DNA of 64,000 nucleotides from assembly GCF_000759795.1 (NCBI RefSeq), contig NZ_BBMZ01000009.1, positions 207,700 through 271,699 on the forward strand. Reading direction: 5' to 3'. The translations under genes and the position numbers were made by a program. Within the stretch, counting starts at the first letter, position 1. Each line of letters begins with the position of its first letter. The notes under the pieces are model-generated. The model was not told the DNA's origin. It did no database searches and saw only the letters and a program-made list of their open reading frames with translations. This document shows, piece by piece, positions 44,230-53,309 of the stretch. This stretch comes from Pseudescherichia vulneris NBRC 102420. Its GTDB lineage: Bacteria; Pseudomonadota; Gammaproteobacteria; Enterobacterales; Enterobacteriaceae.

Positions 44230-47200
44230 TCAGTAGACCTCCCCGGCATCATTGCCTGCACGGGCAACCTGGCCCGGCACAGCCGCGTCGGGCGTGTTGA
44301 AGATGGTTTCCGGCAGGCGGAAATGACGCAGTTTCAGCAAGGCCAGCGGCCCCTCTCCCGCTTCGGTACGCAGGGTGTAATTGAGCGTGCGACCGTCCTG
44401 TGCCTTCCAGCTCAGGCTGTAGCTGCTGCCGACACCCGGGTAAGCACTGACGGCGGCTTTATCGAGCAGGCGGATCCAGCCCCAGCTACCCGGGATATCC
44501 GCATACTGGCGGGTTCCCGCCTGGGTACTGATCCAGCTTAAGTCAGCCCCCGGTGCCTCAGTATCGGCAGGCCAGGTGAAGCGCTTCCATACCGGGAGCT
44601 GGTTCACATAGGTCATTTTCTGGCTGTCGATAATCATGTCGGTCTGCATCACGCCAGCGGCCGTGCCCGGACGCAGCTCGAAGTTCATGCCGGCATTGCC
44701 TTCGGTAAAGGCCACATCCGAAATATGGCTCAGGGTGTTGATGGCGTTGAGGAACGCCGGGTTAAAGGTCAGCCCCTGGGCGTTAATGCTGTCCGGCACC
44801 CAGTGATTACCTTCCTTGTGCAGTACGCCCTTAAGGCGGGTCTGGAGAAACTGCGTGATACGCCCGGAATCCGCATTGAGGTATTTAGCGAGCAGCGGCA
44901 ATGAAACCTCACTGCTGCTGTCACTGAACGGATAGCGACCACCAAAGGCGGTGTTCCACTCGCTCACCACCGCCTGCTGCCACCGGGCATTGAGGCTGTC
45001 CGCCGCCGGGGTCAGCACCTGCTGCCAGGCCTGCTCCATCGGATCGACAAACACGGTGCGGCCAAAGCCACTCCACTCCTGCCCCAGCCCGGCGGCAATC
45101 AGGCTGCCATAGTCGCGGGTTTCGGTCAGATCCACCGCTTTGCCCTGGAATACCGTCTCGGCGATGGTCCGGGTCATTGCCTGCGGGTCAGCGGCACTGG
45201 TGACCTGCTGCAGGCGCAGACGCACCTGCGTCACCCGGGTCAGATACGACTCTAAGCTCTGCGCCTGTGCGCCCGTGCGGCTCCTGTCCATCAGCGCCAG
45301 CACCGGGCCAAAGGTCGCATCCAGCGGGCCATGCAGACCGGCACTCTGATCAATGGCATCCTCGCTGTCACCACCCAGCAGGTTTTTCGCTGATTTCACC
45401 AGCGAATCGGAAATCGCCTCGCCGGTTTGCCCGGTGCGCCCCTGTACGTTCAGGGTGTTCATCAGTGCCACCAGCGGCGACTGACGCACGTCAGCCATCA
45501 GGGTCAGCTGGTCAATGGAATCCGACAGCGTGGCGGCCTGGTTCCAGCGCAGGCTGTTGAGGAACACCAGCCAGGCACCGCCAAAGTCGGCAAAGTAACG
45601 CGCCGTCAGGCGTTTTTTCAGCGCTTCCGGGGAGAGATCTTCCTGCACCTTATGTTTACTGTCGGTCAGCACCCAGTCGAGCTCATCCCGACGGTTTTTC
45701 ACCACGTTCCCGATGGCGGGCTGTACCGCCTGCTCCCAGGCCTGGCGGGTAAACATCCCGGGCACCACCTCGCTAGTGCTGAACAGGCGGGCGGCATCGG
45801 TATCGCCGGTCATGTCTTCAAGGCGCATATCAACATAGAGATGCGCCACCTGAGAGAGCATCTTCTGGTACAGGGTCGATTCGCTGTTACGCATCCCCAT
45901 CAGGCGAACCAGCAGGGAACGCGCCTGGCTGACCATGTTTTCATCTGCCCGTAACGCCCACGCCGGATGTGTCGTGAGCTGCGCGCCCCAGAACGACAGC
46001 AGTGACGGGGCCACGCCCTGCCATACCCCGTCTTTTACACCATCACGCTTCGGCCAGTCGTTCAGGAGCGCAGAGCTGAACCAGGCCGCATCCATATGTT
46101 CCGGGCGGGCCAGCATCAGGTAAAGCTTCAGCTGGTCATACGTGGTTTTTGCCCTCTGTTCACGCAGCGGACTGTCCGGTGGCAGCGCATTAAAGGCATT
46201 AATCTGCTTCTGCAGATGGTCTGCGGCTGCATCCCTCAGCAGCGGCCGGGCGCTGTCCTGATAACGTGGCCAGAGGGCCGCCAGCAGGGCACTGTTCTGG
46301 CTCAGTCCGGCCTGTTCGTACCACGGTACGCCGTGCTCAGAGCGATACTGCAGGCGGGCCAGCGTTTTTTGCAGCTCCGCCAGGGCATGCAGTTGTGCTG
46401 CCAGCGGCTGGTTTTGCCGGGAAGCCATCGCAGCCTGGGCATTCGCACCGGCAATCTGGCTGCGGTTCGTGATATACGCGATACCCATCCATCCAGCCCA
46501 GCCCACCATCGTAAGCGCAGCCACAGACGCCATCACCTTCGGCCACGGAATGCCTGGCCTGCGGGGACGCAGTGCGGCAGGAAGCATCCGGACAGACGCA
46601 GGCAACGCATCCCAGCGTTTATCCATGCCCCAGTGATGCTGTACGGCACGTTCCGCACCGGCAGAAGGCTGGCTGAACACTACCCCGGCCAGCGGCAGCG
46701 GACGGTACGGATTGAGCATTACCGAAAGCGGCGCGGTCACACTCTTTGGTTCGCGAATGAGCTGGTCGGCAAGCCGCAGCAAGAAGTTATGTTTCACCTC
46801 ACCACAGGTCTGCTGCAACCCCTGTGCGATAAGGCCCGGCGTCAGGGCGGCAAGCTGTGCTGTTAATTCTTCGCTACGACACCCGGCAGGCAGCAGGCAG
46901 CCTGCGGCCTGCACAATGCGCCCTGCCGGCTGACCAGCGCGCGGATGCAGGGACCAGACGTACAGCGGGAGCTGCCAGCCCAGCACGCTCATCCGTTCGC
47001 TGATGGCGTGAGAAAGGGAGTCCATGGTGCTTTCAGACGGCACCGGCAGCGAGGGTTCCGGTCCCGGCGCGGAGAGCTGGTCCAGGGCTGAGGTGGCCCA
47101 CACCAGGCCATCCACCGGACGGCGACGCAGCTTACGCAGCGCGGTCAGCCAGGCACTGTCAACCGGGGTGTTGAGGTCACCGCCCCACAGCAGCAGTGTC

Positions 47201-47643
47201 CCGCGATCTTCCTGCCAGAGCTGGCTGACAAGACCGGGGGTCAGCTGCTCCACCTCTGAGGCGGCACCGGTGATCAGCAGGATACGGACTTTGCTGCCCC
47301 AGCGGCGGCCGTAGAGGGTGCGCATGGCTTCACGTATTGCGGTGACGGTGACGTTACGGGGTGCGGTCTGCCTGACGCGGCCTTCATCGACAGGCAACAC
47401 ACTTTTGCGTCTGGCCTGAAAACGATGCCAGCCCTGCCTGATGGCAAGGCCAATTGTTTTGCCATGCGAAAACATCAATATCAGAAGTAAAGCACCGGCA
47501 AATGCCAGGCTCTTCAGAAATGGAGTGCGCAGCCCAACCTGGTCGCCAGCGTGCCAGATTAACCAGGCAATCCCCCCTGCAATAAGGGCAGAAAACCCCA
47601 GTCTGCCCCACCCTCCACGCCATGACGAATTACCTGTTGTCAT
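44230..47643 (-). CDS. tssM: T6SS inner-membrane protein TssM (IcmF-like)
   Basis: Core of the membrane complex, 1137 residues. Two N-terminal hydrophobic helices (about 15-65), an IcmF cytosolic domain, a third helix near 375-395, and a large periplasmic domain ending in the beta-rich C-terminal module that meets TssJ. The usual Walker A place reads LLITGAASEVEQLTPG, without GKT, so no nucleotide hydrolysis is expected here. Overlaps the unknown upstream gene by 14 bases. Confidence 0.92.
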   Translation of the reverse strand: MTTGNSSWRGGWGRLGFSALIAGGIAWLIWHAGDQVGLRTPFLKSLAFAGALLLILMFSHGKTIGLAIRQGWHRFQARRKSVLPVDEGRVRQTAPRNVTVTAIREAMRTLYGRRWGSKVRILLITGAASEVEQLTPGLVSQLWQEDRGTLLLWGGDLNTPVDSAWLTALRKLRRRPVDGLVWATSALDQLSAPGPEPSLPVPSESTMDSLSHAISERMSVLGWQLPLYVWSLHPRAGQPAGRIVQAAGCLLPAGCRSEELTAQLAALTPGLIAQGLQQTCGEVKHNFLLRLADQLIREPKSVTAPLSVMLNPYRPLPLAGVVFSQPSAGAERAVQHHWGMDKRWDALPASVRMLPAALRPRRPGIPWPKVMASVAALTMVGWAGWMGIAYITNRSQIAGANAQAAMASRQNQPLAAQLHALAELQKTLARLQYRSEHGVPWYEQAGLSQNSALLAALWPRYQDSARPLLRDAAADHLQKQINAFNALPPDSPLREQRAKTTYDQLKLYLMLARPEHMDAAWFSSALLNDWPKRDGVKDGVWQGVAPSLLSFWGAQLTTHPAWALRADENMVSQARSLLVRLMGMRNSESTLYQKMLSQVAHLYVDMRLEDMTGDTDAARLFSTSEVVPGMFTRQAWEQAVQPAIGNVVKNRRDELDWVLTDSKHKVQEDLSPEALKKRLTARYFADFGGAWLVFLNSLRWNQAATLSDSIDQLTLMADVRQSPLVALMNTLNVQGRTGQTGEAISDSLVKSAKNLLGGDSEDAIDQSAGLHGPLDATFGPVLALMDRSRTGAQAQSLESYLTRVTQVRLRLQQVTSAADPQAMTRTIAETVFQGKAVDLTETRDYGSLIAAGLGQEWSGFGRTVFVDPMEQAWQQVLTPAADSLNARWQQAVVSEWNTAFGGRYPFSDSSSEVSLPLLAKYLNADSGRITQFLQTRLKGVLHKEGNHWVPDSINAQGLTFNPAFLNAINTLSHISDVAFTEGNAGMNFELRPGTAAGVMQTDMIIDSQKMTYVNQLPVWKRFTWPADTEAPGADLSWISTQAGTRQYADIPGSWGWIRLLDKAAVSAYPGVGSSYSLSWKAQDGRTLNYTLRTEAGEGPLALLKLRHFRLPETIFNTPDAAVPGQVARAGNDAGEVY

Positions 47644-48784
47644 TATTTCTGTTCCCTGCTTGCACTGTATTAATAAATCTCTGTTCGCTGTCAGAGGAGA
47701 GCATCAGACAGTCTGCTTTCTGTATATTCACGATATCGCTGACTACTGCGGCCATTATCCAGGGGGAAAAGGGACCGCTGAGTCCGGCATATTGTTCCAG
47801 CCAGTGGAGCTGTTCAGGTTGCCAGCGCCCTGCGTGTTCAGCTGCCGCTTCAAGCAGGTCCGCAAATACATCGCCCCAGTCAGCCCGATCGCCGATAATA
47901 TTTTCTGTGGCGCAGGCCTGAGTCTGCGTTGAGAAAAACGTATCCAGTGATTTCTCTATAACATCCATGTCCAATAACATTGGGCGTAGCAGGCAGGCAT
48001 CGTGTGTGAGTTGATATTTAGTGGCAACATCATCTGATGTCAGCAGCAGTGCGGCCAGAACATCGCTGTATCGACCTTCCCCCTGAATCTGTTGCACCAG
48101 AATCAGATCCACATCCAGCGTGGGTGATTTAATCCGTTCATCCAGTGCTATAAAGGATTTTGCGGTCTGTATATTCAGAACAGGGACAGGACGCAAAGGC
48201 GCTGAGTCCTGCCAGGCCGTTGTAAATGCGTCCTGAAGTGTAAGGCGATCTTCCTGCGAATCCGTCAGCAAAGTGACGCTGAGGGGTAAATCCGCTGGAA
48301 CCCTGGCCAGGGCATCACTGGCACATTCAAGTAGTTGAGAGAAGCAACCTCGGGCAGTTGGGCGAGGTAAACGCCGCGACAATGTTGTGTGCTGCATTTG
48401 CTCAGCAGTGGCCTGTAAAAAACGACAGGGCGTCAGAGCACCCGGAAAAATGACATTGCTGTGCAGTACGGCAACGTTGCGCCCGGCCCATTCTGTCCAT
48501 TGCTGCTGGGCATATTCAGCCTCATTAACCTCGAACTCGTGCTGATCAAACGCACTGTTAAAAAGCCAGCCCCGCAGACAGAGGAAGAAAAACCAGATAA
48601 CGATGGGGCCTGCTGTGACGACCCAAAGATTGAATCCCTGTAAAGGCCCTGAAAGCTTGTTCGCATGCAGGACGAACAGCATCACACTTCCAACAACCGC
48701 AGCTAGTCCCAACACAAGCCACAGAACAAATGAGGGTTCTTCAGGCTTCCCGGATACCGTTGATTTCTGACGCTCCCAGCTCAT
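47630..48784 (-). CDS. Unknown T6SS-associated membrane protein
   Basis: Not recognised. 384 residues with two hydrophobic helices at about 20-40 and 50-72, then a long soluble domain rich in acidic residues (ACATENIIGDRADWGDVFADLLEAAAEHAG). It overlaps tssM by 14 bases and follows the PAAR gene by 3 bases. This linkage argues for a role in the secretion complex, perhaps helping to assemble TssM or load the PAAR-tipped spike; it is not one of the 13 core Tss proteins. Confidence 0.75.
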   Translation of the reverse strand: MSWERQKSTVSGKPEEPSFVLWLVLGLAAVVGSVMLFVLHANKLSGPLQGFNLWVVTAGPIVIWFFFLCLRGWLFNSAFDQHEFEVNEAEYAQQQWTEWAGRNVAVLHSNVIFPGALTPCRFLQATAEQMQHTTLSRRLPRPTARGCFSQLLECASDALARVPADLPLSVTLLTDSQEDRLTLQDAFTTAWQDSAPLRPVPVLNIQTAKSFIALDERIKSPTLDVDLILVQQIQGEGRYSDVLAALLLTSDDVATKYQLTHDACLLRPMLLDMDVIEKSLDTFFSTQTQACATENIIGDRADWGDVFADLLEAAAEHAGRWQPEQLHWLEQYAGLSGPFSPWIMAAVVSDIVNIQKADCLMLSSDSEQRFINTVQAGNRNNDNR

Positions 48785-48787
48785 TGC

Positions 48788-49054
48788 TTATCCTATTACA
48801 CAATCCGGTGCGCTGGATATCAGCTGACAACCACATTCACAGCGGCAACCATTGACAGCAATTGCTTTACCGTCTGAGGACCACTCTGATGAACCTTCAA
48901 TAATAGTGTTGATGCCATGTCCCGCTACCGGGCAGCTAACTTTATCCCCCACCAGCGCAACCTTTTTACCATTAACAATCATTGTCGATGATGCAGATAT
49001 AACCTGACCACCATGTGTGGTTTTATCACCGAGTAATACGAAACCTTTAGACAT
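48788..49054 (-). CDS. PAAR-domain spike-tip protein
   Basis: 88-residue protein that sharpens the VgrG trimer and can carry effectors. Contains the PAAR pattern GDKTTHGGQVISASS...VNGKKVALVGDKVSCPVAGHGIN and ends in a Cys-rich zinc-binding part (NGCRCECGCQLISS). RBS AAGGAAA. It is 176 bases after the SUMF1-fold lipoprotein gene. Confidence 0.92.
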   Translation of the reverse strand: MSKGFVLLGDKTTHGGQVISASSTMIVNGKKVALVGDKVSCPVAGHGINTIIEGSSEWSSDGKAIAVNGCRCECGCQLISSAPDCVIG

Positions 49055-49230
49055 AATAAATTTCCTTTTGCTATAAAAAACAGATTTTTAAATGGCTGGA
49101 TTTACATTTCTAATGACAACCTGGAAAGCCACATTATGGCTACTTTATTTAAATAAACCCACCCTCTTGTTTGGATTTCTGAAATATCATAAACCTTACG
49201 AGATACGATTATCAGAAAAATCATGGGTTA

Positions 49231-50094
49231 TTATTTATTAACTACGCAGCGGAACACACCAGTATCATAGTCATATTCATCATCTTCTGGTTTCGGATTA
49301 GGTGGAGAAGATTGTCTGAACATTGTTAATGCATATTGGTCATCCCCACCTACAGCTCCGCGCTGTACTTTCTTTTTCCCCTTAGCTGGTCCCTGTGGAT
49401 CTTTGACGGGAGAATGCGAATAATAATCTGATGCATACCAGTCATTCGTCCATTCTTTTCCACTTAACCCCATATCATAAAGTCCTGATGGGTTGGGAGG
49501 ATACTTACCAATTGGGTATATAGGAAGATATAACCCGTCAGTATATTTCTGCAACTCATCAAAAGTTGGGTAATTTCTACCACGCTCAATTTTTCCATTA
49601 TCGGTTGCAAAAGGTAAATACTTACCTTCTGAACGTGCGGCATACTCCCACTGAGCTTCTGTCGGCAGATCTACTTTTTTTCCTGACTGCTCTCCCAGCC
49701 ACAGGCAATAGTCTTTTGCTCGCTGCCAGGTAATTCTTACAGAATAATTGTCACTCAGAAGTATCGGAGAACCTTTCGCAAGGCTGTAAACTGGAGGAGC
49801 GGTGATACCCGTCACCTCAAGATAAATTTTATAGTCTGCATTTGTGACTTTATATTTCGAGATCATAAAGTCGCTAAGAATAACCTTATGCAGTATCTTA
49901 TCATCCCGCTGGATACTAAAAGGTAATTTTTCTCCAACCAGTGGGCCAAAGTCTCCCATCATAAATTCCCCGCCTTTAACAGCGATCATGTTTGAGAGTG
50001 ATTTATCAACCAATTTACTGGCTAACTCTGATTTTTCTGAAGGGTTATCACAGGCGACAAGAGTGAAAGCGAGTAGAATAATTATTTTTTTCAT
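49231..50094 (-). CDS. SUMF1-fold lipoprotein, copy 2 (putative T6SS immunity protein)
   Basis: 287 residues. Lipoprotein signal with lipobox LVACDN, then an FGE-sulfatase/SUMF1 domain (MIAVKGGEFMMGDFGPLVG ... WQRAKDYCLWLGEQSGKKVDLPTEAQWEYAARSEG ... VFRCVVNK). The segment aligned with the catalytic Cys pair of formylglycine-generating enzyme (residues 245-260, RGAVGGDDQYALTMFR) has no Cys, so enzyme activity is unlikely. It is nearly identical to copy 1 upstream. An outer-membrane or periplasmic protector against the adjacent candidate effector is the natural inference. Confidence 0.8.
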   Translation of the reverse strand: MKKIIILLAFTLVACDNPSEKSELASKLVDKSLSNMIAVKGGEFMMGDFGPLVGEKLPFSIQRDDKILHKVILSDFMISKYKVTNADYKIYLEVTGITAPPVYSLAKGSPILLSDNYSVRITWQRAKDYCLWLGEQSGKKVDLPTEAQWEYAARSEGKYLPFATDNGKIERGRNYPTFDELQKYTDGLYLPIYPIGKYPPNPSGLYDMGLSGKEWTNDWYASDYYSHSPVKDPQGPAKGKKKVQRGAVGGDDQYALTMFRQSSPPNPKPEDDEYDYDTGVFRCVVNK

Positions 50095-50147
50095 ATGCCT
50101 GACCTAATATAACCACGCCTAAACAACACTGTGTTTGATACAGGTAA

Positions 50148-51026
50148 TCATTTATTGATTACACAACGAAAAACACCAGTATCATAGTCATATCTATCAT
50201 CTTCTGGTTTCGGATTAGGTGGAGAAGATTGTCTGAACATTGTTAATGCATATTGGTCATCCCCACCTACAGCTCCGCGCTGTACTTTCTTTTTCCCTTT
50301 GGCTGGTCCCTGTGGATCTTTGGCGGGAGAGTGCGAATAATAATCTGATGCATACCAGTCATTCGTCCATTCTTTTCCACTTAACCCCATATCATAAAGT
50401 CCTGATGGGTTGGGTGGGTACTTACCAATTGGGTATATAGGAAGCCCCAGTCCATCTGTATATTTATCTAATTCATCAAAAGTTGGGTAATTTTTACCAC
50501 GCTCAATTTTTCCATTATCGGTTGCAAAAGGTAAATACTTACCTTCTGAACGAGCGGCATACTCCCATTGAGCTTCTGTCGGCAAATCTACTTTTTTTCC
50601 TGACTTATTCCCCAGCCACAGGCAATAATCTTTTGCCCGCTGCCAGGTGACAGTTACAGAATAATTGTCACTCAGAAGAGACGGAGAATCCTTGGCAAGA
50701 CTGTCAACAGGAGGAGCGGCGATACCCGTCACCTCAAGGTAAATTTTATAGTCTGCATTTGTGACTTTATATTTCGAGATCATAAAGTCGCTAAGAATAA
50801 CCTTATGCAGTATCTTATCATCCCGCTGAATACTAAAAGGTAATTTTTCCCCAACCAGTGGGCCAAAGTCTCCCATAAGAAAATCACCACCTTTAATGCT
50901 CACCATGTCTGCAATGGATCTATCAACAAGCTTATTGGTTAACTCTTTCTTCTTTGATGAACTGTCACAGGCAACTATTGTAAAAATAAGAAGCAACAAT
51001 ATTTTTTCTATATTCATTTTTTTCAT
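50148..51026 (-). CDS. SUMF1-fold lipoprotein, copy 1 (putative T6SS immunity protein)
   Basis: 292 residues, same layout as copy 2: lipobox IVACDS, SUMF1 domain, and the same Cys-less RGAVGGDDQYALTMFR. The two copies share almost all of the middle and C-terminal sequence and differ mainly in the signal peptide region and a few positions such as EQSG/NKSG, showing a recent tandem duplication. It begins 11 bases after the stop of the 751-residue candidate effector, as effector/immunity pairs usually do. Confidence 0.8.
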   Translation of the reverse strand: MKKMNIEKILLLLIFTIVACDSSSKKKELTNKLVDRSIADMVSIKGGDFLMGDFGPLVGEKLPFSIQRDDKILHKVILSDFMISKYKVTNADYKIYLEVTGIAAPPVDSLAKDSPSLLSDNYSVTVTWQRAKDYCLWLGNKSGKKVDLPTEAQWEYAARSEGKYLPFATDNGKIERGKNYPTFDELDKYTDGLGLPIYPIGKYPPNPSGLYDMGLSGKEWTNDWYASDYYSHSPAKDPQGPAKGKKKVQRGAVGGDDQYALTMFRQSSPPNPKPEDDRYDYDTGVFRCVINK

Positions 51027-51037
51027 TACAGTCTGCC

Positions 51038-53293
51038 TTACGCCATTTGTGTAGTAGAGTTATGGTTGTTATTAATCAAGGCGATATATCGTTCCATTTC
51101 GTCGTGAGGAATTGGTTTAAAGGGTTCATCTGGAACAACAGTATCGGGAAGTCTTTCATAGAGAGTCTGGAGGTTTTGTTGGTATTGCGTCGAGAAGTTC
51201 CCCATAAATCCAAACTCCGTTGTCCCTAAAAAGTTCAACAGTGCTTGCTCATTGGCCTTAATATTCCCTTTTCCCGCAGCAGGCCTCGCCGTCATATGCT
51301 GCATCACATTATTATAATCCGCTTTACTCTGCACCCACTTGAAGCAAAGCATTATTGCTGTTTTCCTTAACTGCATTACCCCCCATTTACTGGTGTCTTT
51401 TTTTTGATTTCTTTGATCTATAACATCCAATGCATTAACATCCATTAACTGGAATATTATGGATCCTTTTGTCTCGGGTGGCGTGTATTTCAATTGGTCT
51501 GGGTTAGCATTGATGCTTTTCATCAGAGCCACACGCTTATCTTCATTATCTAACGCCTGTTTGAACTGCCTTAAAATACCATCAATGTCGTCTTCAAGAT
51601 GATCAAACATGTCAACACCAATTTGAATTTTTTCCGCAGCCAGTATTATTGGTATCGCACACAAAGCTCTAAATGAATCTGGTTGCATCATGTCCTCAAG
51701 CTTTTGATAATCCACATTTCTGAGCATATACATAAAGCCTTTCATAAATGCTGCAAACGAATTACCATCGACCTCAAAACCCAAAGAACCTTTGGCACCA
51801 ACACCCCAGCAAAGTGAGGCTTTGCAATATATTCTGAAGCGGCTGTTAACATACGTTACGTAAAAAACTGCAGATCCGCCTGCCCCGGCCTGAGCCGTTA
51901 CGCCAAGAGACAGTTTGGCAATAGCGGTAAACTTCTTCTCTTTATTCACAATTTGCTTGCTACTGTCATGAGCAATTTTCTTGTCTTCTTCAGGATGAGG
52001 ATCAAACCATTCAATAGCACCGCTGACATTGCCACCGGCCTGAATGCCAGCAAAAGCGCCAATTTCACTACCCGCTTTCACATCAGGTAGAGGAAGGGTC
52101 AAATTAACCTGCCTCTGGCCAGGCGGTGGCGGAGGTGTCAGCTTCGCCGGACTCCCCTTAATGCCATAGCCCTTTGCCATTTCGTCACTAAAGTCGGCTT
52201 CTACACCCAGTTCAATGCCGAGGCTTGCCCCGGCATTGCCGGATAACACCGCATTTATCACGTACCGGATAGCCCCCATATTACAGACACCACCTGGTGC
52301 ACCCGCAGAGGCTCTGGCAGGAAACAACAGTGCGGTACCAAGCCGATCGGGAATAAAAAGTTCAGCGGACGCTTTTGCCTCACCCAGTGCAAAAGTTGAG
52401 TGGCCTTCCATCTTCGCGGCAGCTTTCTTGTGTAATGGGTTAAACTCAGCAGACAGCCCGGCTCCCTGACTGTAGCGCATCAGCTGCGCCTGTGTACTGA
52501 TGTCAACATACTGATGATAAGTTGACTCATCTTCAGGTTTATCACTTTCTCTGGGCCATGTTAGCCCTTTATTCATTTTTTTCGCCCAGTCAGTAAGGAC
52601 AACATTACTGTCTTCTAATAGCTCATCTTTAATCTTAAGGTTGTGTGATGCTTCTTTTAATTGTCTGCTGAGCTCTTCGGGATCTATTTTTCCTGTCCTG
52701 ACTGTTTTTTTTGTTTCATTCCCGTCAGCATCGACGCCAGTCACTTCTTTATCTGTATATTTAATGAAACTGGCCTCTCCGCTTTCTTTATCCACCTCAC
52801 TGAGCTTGTATCTCCGCCAGTGGCTGCGAATTTTGTCAGAACGGACATAGGTACTTTTAAATCCGGCAGTCTTCTGAAGGGGGATCAGTTCCATAAGACC
52901 TATAGCTGACTCTTTGGCGTTTTCATCGAGCAGTTCCCCTTCGGGCACCTTTGCAGTCAGGGTTTTAAGTTCTGCCTTTAATTTTTCGTTAGCGTCATTG
53001 AGTTGCTGGTAAGCGCTCTGAAGTTTGCTGTCATAAGCACGTTTTGGCCTCTTACCTGCCTGAGTCAACATCTCGAAATTGAGTTCATCCAGAGCATTCT
53101 GCGCCTTCTTCTGTTTTTCCAGCAACGCTGTCATTTTCAGCTGTTCCTGAATGAATAAGCGATTATCTTTTGCATCAACCCAGAGTAATGTTGCACTGCC
53201 CGGGTGAAAATAAACCTGAGGGTCATGCTCTCCGTTGACAATAGTATTTTTACTCACGTTATCCAGACGACTTTGCTGTGTACCTTTAGTCAT
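51038..53293 (-). CDS. Candidate T6SS effector of unknown type, 751 residues
   Basis: Not assigned to a known toxin family. N-terminal part has a long charged helix region, likely coiled coil (residues about 50-120, LLEKQKKAQNALDELN ... LNDANEKLKAELKTL). The centre (about 290-540) is rich in Gly and Ala with alternating beta-like segments (GSEIGAFAGIQAGGNVSGA, LSLGVTAQAGAGGSAVFYV, GVGAKGSLGFEVDG). A helical C-terminal third follows. No signal peptide. It lies 16 bases after vgrG and before two lipoproteins, the place of a secreted cargo. RBS GGGAG. Confidence 0.75.
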   Translation of the reverse strand: MTKGTQQSRLDNVSKNTIVNGEHDPQVYFHPGSATLLWVDAKDNRLFIQEQLKMTALLEKQKKAQNALDELNFEMLTQAGKRPKRAYDSKLQSAYQQLNDANEKLKAELKTLTAKVPEGELLDENAKESAIGLMELIPLQKTAGFKSTYVRSDKIRSHWRRYKLSEVDKESGEASFIKYTDKEVTGVDADGNETKKTVRTGKIDPEELSRQLKEASHNLKIKDELLEDSNVVLTDWAKKMNKGLTWPRESDKPEDESTYHQYVDISTQAQLMRYSQGAGLSAEFNPLHKKAAAKMEGHSTFALGEAKASAELFIPDRLGTALLFPARASAGAPGGVCNMGAIRYVINAVLSGNAGASLGIELGVEADFSDEMAKGYGIKGSPAKLTPPPPPGQRQVNLTLPLPDVKAGSEIGAFAGIQAGGNVSGAIEWFDPHPEEDKKIAHDSSKQIVNKEKKFTAIAKLSLGVTAQAGAGGSAVFYVTYVNSRFRIYCKASLCWGVGAKGSLGFEVDGNSFAAFMKGFMYMLRNVDYQKLEDMMQPDSFRALCAIPIILAAEKIQIGVDMFDHLEDDIDGILRQFKQALDNEDKRVALMKSINANPDQLKYTPPETKGSIIFQLMDVNALDVIDQRNQKKDTSKWGVMQLRKTAIMLCFKWVQSKADYNNVMQHMTARPAAGKGNIKANEQALLNFLGTTEFGFMGNFSTQYQQNLQTLYERLPDTVVPDEPFKPIPHDEMERYIALINNNHNSTTQMA

Positions 53294-53309
53294 TTACTCA
53301 CTCCCTTAA

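Noticed and set aside
46096..46866. Plus-strand frame of 256 codons opposite tssM
   Set aside because: Shadow of TssM; product is Arg/Gln-rich with no family signature.
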